Source of the DNA: Phyllobacteriaceae bacterium
GTDB lineage: Bacteria; Pseudomonadota; Alphaproteobacteria; Rhizobiales; Rhizobiaceae
Length of the DNA: 64,000 nucleotides
Direction of reading: 5' to 3'
Assembly (NCBI GenBank): GCA_002708825.1
Contig: PAPF01000003.1
Coordinates: 1-64,000 of the forward strand
Numbering within the stretch: the stretch's first letter is position 1; each line of letters starts with the position of its first letter. The notes below the pieces were generated by a model. That model did not search any database, had not been told where the DNA came from, and was given only the letters and a program-made list of their open reading frames with translations. Below are positions 56,027 through 64,000 of this stretch, piece after piece. Both the position numbers and the translations under genes were made by a program.

Positions 56027-57390
56027 ACGGCGATGTAACAGACCTCGTGGTCATCGGCGCCGGTCCGGCGGGACTGGCGGCTGCCTGCGAAGCGCGGGCG
56101 CTCGGCCTTTCCGTCATACTGCTCGATGAGCAGACAACGATAGGCGGACAGATTTACCGAAACATCGAAGCAGCACCACCGGACCGGCGAGAGATACTCG
56201 GTGAGGATTATGCCGCCGGCGAGAAGCTCGCAGCAGAGTTTCGGGAAAGTGGCACCGACTATCGCGGTGGAACTTCCGTATGGAATGTCACCACGGACGG
56301 GACGGTCGACTATGTCGCCGGCCATTCCGCGACTGTCACGGGGCGATGCGTCCTCATGGCCAGCGGCGCCATGGAACGGCCTTTCCCGATCAAGGGTTGG
56401 ACACTGCCCGGAGCAATGGGCGCCGGCGCTGCGCAAATCCTGCTTAAGGGAGCGGGTGCTATGCCTTCCGGCCCGGTCGTCCTCGCCGGATGCGGTCCGC
56501 TTCTTTACCTTCTCGCCTGGCAATATCTGAGGGCCGGGGCCGAGATCGGCGCTGTTGTCGACACGACCGACGTGGCGGGATATGTCCGCGCGCTCCCCCA
56601 TGCGTTCGGCGCGATCATGGGCTGGCGGGATCTTTCCAAGGGTCTGAAACTGTTGGCTACCCTCAAGCGTAGCGGCGTTCCCGTCTATTCCGGGGCAAGC
56701 ACATTGGCGATCGAGGGCGAGACCGCAGTCGAAGCACTGACGTTCAAACATCGGGGCAAGCCGGTCCGCCTGTCTGCATCGCTGGTGCTGTTGCATCAGG
56801 GTGTTGTGCCGAACACTCAGCTTAGTCTGTCGACGGGGCTCGAGCACCACTGGAATTCAGCCCAACTCTGCTGGCAGCCGGTGACCGATGAATGGGGCCG
56901 CATGGGCGACAGCGCGCTTTATGTCGCCGGCGACAGCCGCGGCATCGTCGGCGCTTTGGCGTCCGCAGCACAAGGCCGTCTTGCGGCCCTATCGATCGCC
57001 AAACAACTGGGCGCCGCAGCCGATATCGCTCAGCGTGGGACCGAGCTCAAGCGACAACTGGCGGGCCACACCCGTATCCGGCCATTCCTCGACGCCCTCT
57101 ACCGGCCACTCACAGAACATCGTGTTCCGCCGCGCGACGACGTAACGGTCTGCCGCTGTGAGGAAGTCACTGCGGGACAAATTCGAAGCTATGTCGACCT
57201 TGGTTGCCTCGGGCCCAATCAGACCAAGACCTTCGGGCGCTGCGGCATGGGACCGTGCCAGGGACGGTTCTGCGGTCTCACGGTCACCGAACTGATTGCC
57301 GAAGCCCGCGGCGTTGATCCCGAAGAGGTGGGCCATTACCGCGTCCGGCCACCGATCAAACCCGTCCTTCTTGGCGATTTCGTCGACTAG
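56023..57390 (+). CDS. NAD/FAD-type oxidoreductase with a BFD-like Fe-S tail (HcnB/OoxA-like)
   Basis: A 455-residue flavoprotein. The first Rossmann motif is VVIGAGPAGLAAACEARALG, and the second is VVLAGCGPLLYLLA. The C-terminal BFD-like 2Fe-2S module has CRCEEVTAGQIRSY and CGMGPCQGRFCG. It matches the large A subunit of opine oxidases and HcnB. With the DAO-type and 2Fe-2S proteins it forms a three-part membrane-associated dehydrogenase feeding electrons to the respiratory chain. Confidence 0.9.
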   Translation: MNGDVTDLVVIGAGPAGLAAACEARALGLSVILLDEQTTIGGQIYRNIEAAPPDRREILGEDYAAGEKLAAEFRESGTDYRGGTSVWNVTTDGTVDYVAGHSATVTGRCVLMASGAMERPFPIKGWTLPGAMGAGAAQILLKGAGAMPSGPVVLAGCGPLLYLLAWQYLRAGAEIGAVVDTTDVAGYVRALPHAFGAIMGWRDLSKGLKLLATLKRSGVPVYSGASTLAIEGETAVEALTFKHRGKPVRLSASLVLLHQGVVPNTQLSLSTGLEHHWNSAQLCWQPVTDEWGRMGDSALYVAGDSRGIVGALASAAQGRLAALSIAKQLGAAADIAQRGTELKRQLAGHTRIRPFLDALYRPLTEHRVPPRDDVTVCRCEEVTAGQIRSYVDLGCLGPNQTKTFGRCGMGPCQGRFCGLTVTELIAEARGVDPEEVGHYRVRPPIKPVLLGDFVD

Positions 57391-57442
57391 CACACCACGG
57401 GTGTGATTGCCCGCAAACATCAACAGCCCAAAGGAAACCACA

Positions 57443-57802
57443 ATGAGCGAAATCACCCGGATCGAGACCGATACACGGCGCAGCCGCGCCGTCGTCTATA
57501 ATGGCGTCGTCTATGTCGGCGGCATGGCCGCCGACGACCGAAGCCAGGACATCACCGGACAGACCGAACAGGCTTTGGCCAGGGTCGAAAACTTCCTTGC
57601 CCAGGCGGGGACGGACAAGAGCCGCCTGCTCACCGCGCAGATCTGGCTGAAGGATATCAAACGCGATTTCGAGGCGATGAACGCGGTCTGGAACGCCTGG
57701 ACCGCGCCGGGCTGCGCGCCGACTCGTGCGACCTGCCAGTGCGAGATGGGCGCTCCAGACGTGCTCGTCGAGATCATCGTCACCGCGGCGGCTTCACAGT
57801 AG
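57443..57802 (+). CDS. ridA: RidA-family imine deaminase
   Basis: A 119-residue RidA/YjgF protein. It starts SEITRIETDTRRSRAVVYNG, with the family's VVYVGGMAA and a conserved Arg before CQCEMGAPDVLVEIIV. RidA hydrolyses reactive enamines and imines made by amino acid dehydrogenases and PLP enzymes, so it would clear the imine product of the upstream dehydrogenase. ATG at 57443 lies 52 bp after that gene. Confidence 0.9.
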   Translation: MSEITRIETDTRRSRAVVYNGVVYVGGMAADDRSQDITGQTEQALARVENFLAQAGTDKSRLLTAQIWLKDIKRDFEAMNAVWNAWTAPGCAPTRATCQCEMGAPDVLVEIIVTAAASQ

Positions 57803-58163
57803 CCAAAGCATCCAGTCCTCGACGACGAACGCAACTGCGTTCGCACATTTTCGGTCCGCGTGCTGTCGAAACCGGACCAGGATCCTCCCCACCAGGAGCG
57901 CGGCACGAAACCTCCCTCTCCTGGCAACTGGCCGGTGGGCGCGTCAGCAGCGAACGCCTCCGCCGGCCAATTTTCTCGAGCGCAGCTTTGGCGTCGTCGT
58001 CCAGCTCAATCCTCGGCGCCTGCGAGGAACTGGGCAGTGAATTCGCGCAACATTGCACTTCCAGGTAGCGCGATATTCAAATATGCGGCAAAAATAAATC
58101 GACGCTGTTTTGCCTATTTTCAGCTATTTGAAAATATACTGTCCTCAATGGGAAGCAATCATT
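57803..58163 (+). other. Intergenic region with a nested dyad at 58076-58132
   Basis: No gene is supported between RidA and the next accessory genes. At its end lies a nested inverted repeat: TTCAAATA (58076-58083) pairs with TATTTGAA (58125-58132), and inside it GGCAAAA (58087-58093) pairs with TTTTGCC (58108-58114). The AT-rich dyad sits 31 bp before the start of the next gene, a likely operator for this operon. Confidence 0.55.
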
Positions 58164-58601
58164 ATGCCAGCTCTTGAATTATCAGTTTTCGATGACGAAA
58201 CGCTTGCCGCGCTGGCGAACGGCGCCGCGTTGCCCGCAGATATGTCGGCTCTTGAGACGTATGAGAAGCAGTTTCAGGATGACGTACTGCCGAAAGGTCT
58301 GGGCTTTGGTCCTCGCGATTACTGGAAGGCTCTGAAGCTAGAGTTTCACACGCTGGTTTGCGGTGCGAGCAAGGGCGAAGCCGATTCATACAAAGACCTC
58401 AGAAAAGTGATCGACAAACACGGCTCCAAATCCCAGCTCGCCATTGTCAGCAGCATAGCCGCCTTCATCGGTGCGCAGATTGGCCTTGAGGCTGCAATAC
58501 TCGTTCCCTGGATCGCGATATTCCTCGGCGTCGTCAGGAAAGTCGGCGTGGAGGCCTTCTGCCGGGCGATGCAGGAAGAGCTAAAGCAGAAATCGGGATG
58601 A
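58164..58601 (+). CDS. Hypothetical protein with a two-helix membrane segment
   Basis: A 145-residue protein of unknown function. The first 90 residues are soluble and partly helical. Two adjoining hydrophobic stretches follow (LAIVSSIAAFIGAQIGL and AAILVPWIAIFLGVV), likely a helical hairpin in the membrane. ATG at 58164 (MPALELSV) is preferred over 58110. The next gene, a metallopeptidase, starts 7 bp after its stop, so they are an operon and might form a protease and membrane-partner pair. Confidence 0.6.
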   Translation: MPALELSVFDDETLAALANGAALPADMSALETYEKQFQDDVLPKGLGFGPRDYWKALKLEFHTLVCGASKGEADSYKDLRKVIDKHGSKSQLAIVSSIAAFIGAQIGLEAAILVPWIAIFLGVVRKVGVEAFCRAMQEELKQKSG

Positions 58602-58608
58602 GCTGCAC

Positions 58609-59949
58609 ATGTCGGTCGGGGAGAATGATTCCGATCCTGCCGCACTGCTGCGCGAACACGCCAACCTCTATGTTTCAGGGGCAATTGAGACTTTCGCGAA
58701 GGATTTTCAGTCTCTCGAACTTGAGACCGAATTGCGCGTGTCCTTCGACTTCATTGATGACAAATGGCTTGCCGCCGCATGCCGGACGGAGAATTCCGAA
58801 GCGGCAGAGAACCTCATAATCGAAATCAGCACAGCCTGCCTCCAAGCTTTTGCACGCGACATCGATGTGAACAGCGAAGCCGAGGCCCCCATTTATGAAT
58901 GGCGCTTTTGCTGGCTGGTCTTTCATGAGATCGCCCACTGGCTTTATGGACATATTCGCTACTACCAGCAGCAAGGCTGGATTGGCGAACCCGGCTTGTG
59001 CGAGGCAGTCTCTTTCTCAGGCAACAGTCTGGGTTCCGCAAATACCGATCCACACTCGACGTCAAAGACGCACCCGCTCGCCCATGCGGCCGAGCTACAG
59101 GCCGATGCATTCGCAACGATCGAACTCTTCAACCTGATCAATCAGCTTCCGGTCGATGAGGATGATGAGGACGAACAGCTTCCGCTCGAGCTGGACATTC
59201 AGTTCTGCTATTTCTGCATCGTCACGACGATCTGCAGTTTCTACAAGGACTCCGGCCAGGCCAAAGCCGGGCCGTTCCATCCATCCTGGAACGTGCGATG
59301 CCTCAACATCCTGCTCACCTTGTTCCGCGCCTATTCGCGTGCCCGGGGACTAGAGGGCGGTCCCGACCTGACCTACGAGAACCATGTCGTTGCAGCGGTC
59401 GTGGGGGGATTCATCGACAATGCTGTTCTACCAACCGTCGAAGGCATAGAGGACTTTGCGAAGACCGCCGGACTTGCCCATCTTGTTCACGATCGCGAAC
59501 AGCAAGGCCTTTACGACCCGCTTGACTTCATCCGTTTGCTCAACGGCGATTTCGACGATCAAAACCTGGCACGGGAACTCGCCGAGTTTCTGGATCTCGT
59601 CGATGAACTCAATCTGGCGACAGCGCCGCTTCGCTCCGCGCGCGGGTTCGAACCGCACAGCGCGTCCGTTCAGCCTGGCAAACCGCGAGAAACCTTCCGG
59701 TTTCAAATCCTGTGCAATCTGCCTCGCGCCGAGATTGAGCGTGTCATTGATGATTGGCGCGATCAACACGGGTTAAGCGAACTCGAGATCAAATTCGAAC
59801 CCTATGCCGGGCCGCTGGACGCCAACGACGTGATCGATATCCGATTCCGTGTCGGTGAGCCCATCACCCAACGGAAAGCACAGGACCTTGTTCGTCAGTT
59901 GATCGATGCATCCGATAACCGAGCCGGCGGCGGCCGGTTGGAAAAATAG
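58609..59949 (+). CDS. HExxH metallopeptidase of unknown family
   Basis: A 446-residue protein with the zinc motif HEIAH at 106-110 (FHEIAHWLYGH) and a likely third ligand in ELQAD (Glu162), the gluzincin pattern. The remaining sequence is acidic and has no other domain I recognise; the C-terminal 80 residues (FRFQILCNLPRAEIERVIDD) may be a small alpha/beta module. No signal peptide, so it should act in the cytoplasm. It follows the small membrane protein by 7 bp. Its 3' end overlaps the convergent peptidase gene by 55 bp. Confidence 0.72.
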   Translation: MSVGENDSDPAALLREHANLYVSGAIETFAKDFQSLELETELRVSFDFIDDKWLAAACRTENSEAAENLIIEISTACLQAFARDIDVNSEAEAPIYEWRFCWLVFHEIAHWLYGHIRYYQQQGWIGEPGLCEAVSFSGNSLGSANTDPHSTSKTHPLAHAAELQADAFATIELFNLINQLPVDEDDEDEQLPLELDIQFCYFCIVTTICSFYKDSGQAKAGPFHPSWNVRCLNILLTLFRAYSRARGLEGGPDLTYENHVVAAVVGGFIDNAVLPTVEGIEDFAKTAGLAHLVHDREQQGLYDPLDFIRLLNGDFDDQNLARELAEFLDLVDELNLATAPLRSARGFEPHSASVQPGKPRETFRFQILCNLPRAEIERVIDDWRDQHGLSELEIKFEPYAGPLDANDVIDIRFRVGEPITQRKAQDLVRQLIDASDNRAGGGRLEK

Positions 59950-60965
59950 GCCCGAAACTCTTCCAGGATTTTGCCGAATTCGACTTGACCCATCCTATGG
60001 GTGCTTTCACCCCACCAGCGTCCCTTCGCCAGCTTCGCACGCTCGGCAACCCCACTCACATTGACCCAGACCCCATCCAGGAATTCGCGGATGTTGTCCC
60101 ACTCGAACCCGAACGCGTTGCCAATCCCGTCCAGAAATGCCTCATCCACCATCATTGCGCGATGAACCGGCGCGGGATGCGAGGATCTTTTTGAGGCGGC
60201 GATCGATGAATCTGTGTCGAGAGCCATCAGAACCATCATCCAGGCTGCAACGGTCGCCCGCAGATAATCGAACGTGACCTCCTGCGGCTGCTCCGACCAG
60301 TCTGCATCCTCTAGCAGGTCTTCCAGGTGGAGCTGGACCGCCCAGACGTCGGCTTCGAACTCACGGTTTCGAATGGCCTTGTCGCCGGCAATATGCGCCG
60401 AAAGGGCTTCACTTTCGCTCAGATACTGCCTCGTGTCCTGTCCGGCCTGCCGCTCGATATGGCCACGGTCAATATGCGCGAGTTCGTGCTGAACGACATA
60501 TTCGAGCATCTGGAGAAACATGTTGTGTGCGAAGGACCAACTGCTCTCATTGAGACCGTGCTCACGCCAGACGTCGGCGAGCGACGGCCAGATGTCGTCG
60601 AGAAATTCGCTGTAGGTTTCTTGAGCGTCGTCTTCCCCGTCCTGGTGCCAGCCGACGAAGTACAAAGCCGCGAACTGCAAGAGCCGCCGCGCCAGCCCGC
60701 TGAAAAGCACAATGGCTGCCTTGCCGCGATCGACGACCACAAGCGCCGTTGCGTGCTCGCTCGTGATGAAGACGGTTCCGATATCGTCCTTCTCGTAATT
60801 CGGCCAGACGTCAGTGTCGCTCCATCGCCTCAATATGCTTGAGGCGAGCAGGGCGAAGGTCTGGTTGAGCCGCATATCGAGATCGTCGGGGTCGGACACA
60901 TCGTCGACACGCGACAGGGTCAGATTGCCGATGCCTTCTCCGAAAATCTCTTCCCAGTCGCTCAA
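59895..60965 (-). CDS. HExxH metallopeptidase, Lit/U49-like
   Basis: A 356-residue cytoplasmic protein with HELAH at 160-164 (HELAHIDRGH) and EFEADVWA near 202-209, the two metal-binding segments of a gluzincin. The spacing and the long predicted N-terminal helical part resemble Lit-type phage-exclusion proteases and the broken peptidase gene at 5546-6150 (HECGH, EREADAWA). That similarity is by pattern only. It is convergent with, and overlaps, the preceding peptidase gene. Confidence 0.7.
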   Translation of the reverse strand: MSDWEEIFGEGIGNLTLSRVDDVSDPDDLDMRLNQTFALLASSILRRWSDTDVWPNYEKDDIGTVFITSEHATALVVVDRGKAAIVLFSGLARRLLQFAALYFVGWHQDGEDDAQETYSEFLDDIWPSLADVWREHGLNESSWSFAHNMFLQMLEYVVQHELAHIDRGHIERQAGQDTRQYLSESEALSAHIAGDKAIRNREFEADVWAVQLHLEDLLEDADWSEQPQEVTFDYLRATVAAWMMVLMALDTDSSIAASKRSSHPAPVHRAMMVDEAFLDGIGNAFGFEWDNIREFLDGVWVNVSGVAERAKLAKGRWWGESTHRMGQVEFGKILEEFRAYFSNRPPPARLSDASIN

Positions 60966-61030
60966 TTCGAATTATCCCGTTCAACTTCCGCCTCTATCGC
61001 ATATCCTGAATCCGGATCAGGCGCTTTGCA

Positions 61031-62686
61031 TCATGCATTCGTCCGGGCGAAAAACTTCCGGCGCACCGATCGCGGCGTTTCGCCGAAATAGTCCTTCCAC
61101 CAATCATCTGTCCGCAATGGCTTAGGCGGTTTGGAGTCCCGAAACGTCAGGGATTCACGAAAAGCGTGATGGCTGTAGAGCCGCATGAATTCGCCGAGAT
61201 AGATGTCGGCGACCCGTTTGTCGCCGCGCACGACAAGCATGTTCTCGTCGTTGTCCTCCGTCGATGCTCCCGAGAAATTGGCCGACCCGCCGACCACGAT
61301 CGGGTCGTTGCCCAGCGGATCGATCAGCATGAACTTGTTGTGCACGTAGCGCACATGGCTGTTGAGCCCGGTCAGCCGTTCCTTCACCCAGCCGTCGATC
61401 TTGTTGGTCTTGATCAGGCTACCGATCGCAAAAGTGTTTTCCGGCATGTTCCGGAGCACCTGGATCTTGCGCTCTTCGGCCTTCGTTTCCTCCTTTGTCC
61501 GCTTCGGTCCCGACGCCTTCTCCATCAGGGCGAGCCGGAACGGCGCGCCGCCTGAGCGATAGACCTCCTTGAAGACATCGTTCATTCCGAACGCAAACGT
61601 CATCATCAGACCCTCGCGTGCCTTGCCGGCGATGTCGGCATACCAGTTGAGCGCATCGATCGAATCGCGCGGGCTGAAGATGGCGGTCGTTCCCGCCGGC
61701 GGCTTACCGGTCGGCAGAACCGAGATCGCCTCGACCTTGTGCCGCGTCGGTTCACCGTTCAGATCTTCGTGCAGGATTGCCCAATAGTCGAGAAACGACT
61801 GGGCGACATCGGCATCCTCGACGACATGGGCGACGTTGGACTGGCCGAAAATCCCGCCCTCGGAGAAATTGGTGCCACCGGTCCACACGCTGACCGGGGC
61901 TCCGTCTCGGAGCTTGACCATGAACTTGTTGTGCTGGATGGCGCTCTTGAATTCCAGACGCTCCTTGCACACGCCCGCAAGACCTGCCGCGGCAACGGCC
62001 TTCCGGTTCTCGTCGCGGGGAAAGTCTTTGCGCGCATCGTAGATGATCTGCACATCGACGCCGCGATCGACGGCTGCCTTCAGCCGATCCAGGATCGGGC
62101 CGTAGCGAAACTCGTAAGCCGCGATGCGCAGTCCGTCGCGGCCGCCCTCGCACCCGTCGATATAGTTGGCCATGGCCTCGACGAGACCGCGCGACAGCCA
62201 ATCGTAAGCGGCATTGTTCTGGACCTCTTCGGGCCTGCGGTCGCCAAACCGTCGCGTATAGGCCTGCGAACCCGCGACGCCGCGGTTGAAGTAGATGTCC
62301 TGATCTCCCGCTTCAGGTGCCTCGGTGGTAATAGTGATCTCTACCTCCGCGAAGACTTCGAGGTTCTTCGGCTCACCTTTCAGGGCCGAAACCCTGTAGG
62401 TGTATTCATGCCCGGGCTTGGCCGTGTAGTCCGACCACTGAAACGATTGGACAGGATGGTATCTCGTTGAATGGGGTGACCCGGGTGGAAAGCCGGGATC
62501 GGTCTCTTCGAAAGCCTTTTGCCCGCTCAAATAATAGGACTCATCCTCGGTATGGTCGGTGCGGTGAACCGAAAACCCCATCAGGCCCTCGCATTTGTCC
62601 TCAGGCAAGTGCCACCCGAGCAGCACGACATAGCTGCCCGCCACGACATGGAGCTTCAATCCATTTTTCGTTTTCGTTTCGCGCAT
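61031..62686 (-). CDS. Phospholipase-D-like protein with an N-terminal fibronectin-like domain
   Basis: A 551-residue protein. Residues about 10-120 look like a fibronectin type III domain (YVVLLGWHLP, then YTYRVSALKG). Two PLD repeats follow. The second is a complete HKD motif, HNKFMLIDPLG, with GGSANFSGAS after it; the first, HNKFMVKLRDG (His252, Lys254), has its Asp displaced. PLD-type enzymes cleave phosphodiesters in lipids or nucleic acids, and many bacterial ones are effectors or nucleases. No signal peptide is present. It lies between two metallopeptidase genes. Confidence 0.85.
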   Translation of the reverse strand: MRETKTKNGLKLHVVAGSYVVLLGWHLPEDKCEGLMGFSVHRTDHTEDESYYLSGQKAFEETDPGFPPGSPHSTRYHPVQSFQWSDYTAKPGHEYTYRVSALKGEPKNLEVFAEVEITITTEAPEAGDQDIYFNRGVAGSQAYTRRFGDRRPEEVQNNAAYDWLSRGLVEAMANYIDGCEGGRDGLRIAAYEFRYGPILDRLKAAVDRGVDVQIIYDARKDFPRDENRKAVAAAGLAGVCKERLEFKSAIQHNKFMVKLRDGAPVSVWTGGTNFSEGGIFGQSNVAHVVEDADVAQSFLDYWAILHEDLNGEPTRHKVEAISVLPTGKPPAGTTAIFSPRDSIDALNWYADIAGKAREGLMMTFAFGMNDVFKEVYRSGGAPFRLALMEKASGPKRTKEETKAEERKIQVLRNMPENTFAIGSLIKTNKIDGWVKERLTGLNSHVRYVHNKFMLIDPLGNDPIVVGGSANFSGASTEDNDENMLVVRGDKRVADIYLGEFMRLYSHHAFRESLTFRDSKPPKPLRTDDWWKDYFGETPRSVRRKFFARTNA

Positions 62687-62701
62687 GATCCTCCCCTTTC
62701 A

Positions 62702-63625
62702 TTATTCGTCGGATTGCTGCAACTTCTCCAGATTCCCGATCAGGTTTTCGAATTCACCGCTGCCCGGATGAACGAGGCGCATACCTCCGTCGGGTGTAAA
62801 GATCCGCACACTGCCCCGGCTGCTCTCCCCGCGCGCTCGTTCATAGTCATTGAGGAGCTGCTGCGACGTCTCACTTCGTGCGATCGCATGGTTCATCTTG
62901 AGCAATCGGTATTCGAGATTTTCATGCGATTGGCTGTGATCCCAGAATATGTCCGGCGATCCTAAAGCCCGGCAGCCAAAGCAGTTCAAAGTCGCTTCCG
63001 TGCTGATGATGAAGGAAAGACTTGATACGAAGGTGATCACCATCACGCCCGGGATATAGGCCTCTCCGCGTCCCATGGCGTCCATTTCATCGCTTAGGAT
63101 TCCGGCCGCGAACGCATCGGCTTCCGTTTCGCGTTCCTTTGAAGCGGTTGGGTCCAGATTGAGCGATGCTGCCTGGCCGGTGGGGAGGAATGCGCCGTAA
63201 TGCTTGTGGCGGATGTGGCCGAGTTCGTGCAGGAGGAGCAGTGCCAACATTTCATTCTCGTCGCCCTCAAGCAGCACATTGCCCTCTGCGAGCTTTGGAA
63301 AAGACAGCTCGAATTCCTGGGTGCCGACCAGGATCGCCCGGCATCCTTCCCGCACATGGGCCACCATCCCATTGGCGTCGCGAGGTTTGACGGCATAGAC
63401 GGGGATCGCGGAGCCTTCCAGATCACCGTCCTTTGCCAATTCAAGCCGAAGTTCAGGATCGTGTACAAGGCCGTTGACGATCTCAATCGCTTTGCTGAGC
63501 TGGGTTTCAGTAGGCTCGATGAGGCGCTTTTCGAAGGAGCATTCCTGTGCTGACGCCGACGCACGGGCAAATGCCGACAGGATGAGGACGGCACCCAGAA
63601 CTGGAATTGCCCGCGGGAGCCTCAT
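62702..63625 (-). CDS. Exported M48-like metallopeptidase
   Basis: A 307-residue protein with a signal peptide (MRLPRAIPVLGAVLILSAFA, cleavage near ASA-QE). HELGH is at 133-137 (LHELGHIRHKH) and ETEADAFAAG supplies the third ligand (Glu168), as in M48 proteases. Two cysteines in NCFGCRAL could form a disulfide. ATG at 63625 overlaps the stop of the small upstream gene by 4 bp. A longer open frame continues upstream, but it is a shadow of that small gene and joins the edge frame. Confidence 0.78.
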   Translation of the reverse strand: MRLPRAIPVLGAVLILSAFARASASAQECSFEKRLIEPTETQLSKAIEIVNGLVHDPELRLELAKDGDLEGSAIPVYAVKPRDANGMVAHVREGCRAILVGTQEFELSFPKLAEGNVLLEGDENEMLALLLLHELGHIRHKHYGAFLPTGQAASLNLDPTASKERETEADAFAAGILSDEMDAMGRGEAYIPGVMVITFVSSLSFIISTEATLNCFGCRALGSPDIFWDHSQSHENLEYRLLKMNHAIARSETSQQLLNDYERARGESSRGSVRIFTPDGGMRLVHPGSGEFENLIGNLEKLQQSDE

Positions 63626-63864
63626 GCGGGACACCGCGCGACCTTGCGCTCCATCTCTCCGAGATATTGTTCGGCAAGCGCTGCATTGCTCTCCGAGCGG
63701 AGGTCTTGCACCGTCTTGCGGACCTGTTTCTCGATCTCGGAGATGCACCCGAAGCTCTGCTTGGCCTGGCCGTCCATATACCCGGCGGCATAGGTCGAGA
63801 CCGCCGACAGGCTTCCGAGCAGTCCGATTGCCACGGTAGACCTTCTTCTTCTTGAGATCCTCAT
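63622..63864 (-). CDS. Small membrane protein, possibly the second half of a frameshifted gene
   Basis: Eighty residues: a basic start (MRISRRRRS), one membrane helix (TVAIGLLGSLSAVSTYAAGY) and a soluble tail with two cysteines ending VARCPA. Translation is coupled to the exported peptidase (ATGA overlap). The frame one base away enters from the edge with another membrane helix and ends in KKKK at the same point where this one has RRRR. The two may be halves of one two-helix protein split by an indel in the AAG repeat near 63845-63855, or two overlapping genes. Confidence 0.5.
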   Translation of the reverse strand: MRISRRRRSTVAIGLLGSLSAVSTYAAGYMDGQAKQSFGCISEIEKQVRKTVQDLRSESNAALAEQYLGEMERKVARCPA

Positions 63865-64000
63865 ACAGTTTCTGCAGACCGGCGAAAAAGGCGATCAAGG
63901 ATCCGGCGACGAAGACGAAAAACAAGAGCCGCTGCGCCCAGGTCTGATAGCTGATGCCGCTCTCGTTGAGCGTGTTGGCGCGGTCATTGGCGTTCTGGAC
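63820..64000 (-). CDS. N-terminal part of a membrane protein entering from the right edge
   Basis: The edge frame reads a soluble start (NANDRANTLNESGISYQTW), then one hydrophobic helix (LLFFVFVAGSLIAFFAGL) and LYEDLKKKK. It has no stop before merging with the frame of the exported peptidase, so the real end is unclear. A shift of one base would join it to the 80-residue small membrane protein, giving two helices around a basic loop. Confidence 0.4.

Noticed and set aside
1-64000. CRISPR arrays, tRNA or rRNA genes
   Set aside because: No regularly spaced repeats and no tRNA- or rRNA-like sequence were noticed on reading; a dedicated scan such as tRNAscan-SE would be needed to exclude divergent tRNAs.

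Overview
The window looks like an accessory-rich stretch of an alphaproteobacterial replicon, probably Hyphomicrobiales (Rhizobiales). The DNA is GC-rich. Both SOS loci carry the alphaproteobacterial LexA box GTTC-N7-GTTC. There is an imuA-imuB-dnaE2 cassette, and the transporter/oxidase cluster on the right resembles rhizobial opine or D-amino-acid catabolism loci. Genus-level placement is not possible from the sequence alone. No tRNA, rRNA or CRISPR array was seen.

Layout. 0-1 kb: end of an HxlR regulator and a glutathione S-transferase. 1.3-8.8 kb: a decayed defence island with a class II Fic protein, an IS21-family element (3077-5545) that cut a HExxH peptidase gene, an AbiE toxin-antitoxin pair with its operator, and a restriction-endonuclease gene broken by an amber codon. 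9-20.7 kb: small-molecule metabolism (VOC protein, aromatic flavoprotein hydroxylase, GntR regulator, secreted hydrolase) split by a complete Tn3-family transposon (13954-18206) and followed by an IS5-family transposase. 21-26 kb: a LexA-controlled umuDC pair whose 3' end is fused to a truncated second IS21 element; the other end of that element cuts into sbcD.

26-38.7 kb is the main defence region. A WYL regulator and a WGR protein lie on the plus strand. Facing them is an unbroken minus-strand block of eight genes: AbiEi, AbiEii, a sigma-factor-like protein, an XRE-like protein, an ImmA/IrrE-UvrD-Fe-S nuclease fusion, a ubiquitin-like/E2 fusion, a JAMM-E1 fusion and a DUF6527 protein. Overlaps and very short gaps suggest co-transcription, probably under the AbiEi operator pair at 36486-36567. 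This combination of a toxin-antitoxin module, a protease/sigma-like switch, a helicase and a ubiquitin-like conjugation system is the best candidate here for an undescribed composite system. An Abi-CBS protein lies just beyond it.

39-47.4 kb is an SOS repair locus. One LexA box sits between a leftward UvrD-like helicase plus SRAP protein and a rightward imuA-imuB-dnaE2 mutasome. 47.6-57.8 kb is metabolic: leucine dehydrogenase, a YitT membrane protein, then a LysR-controlled PotFGHI-type ABC transporter with an HcnABC/opine-oxidase-like three-part dehydrogenase and RidA. 58-64 kb is a second accessory island with three different HExxH metallopeptidases, a phospholipase-D-like protein, a two-helix membrane protein and a small membrane-protein reading frame that appears frameshifted at the window edge.
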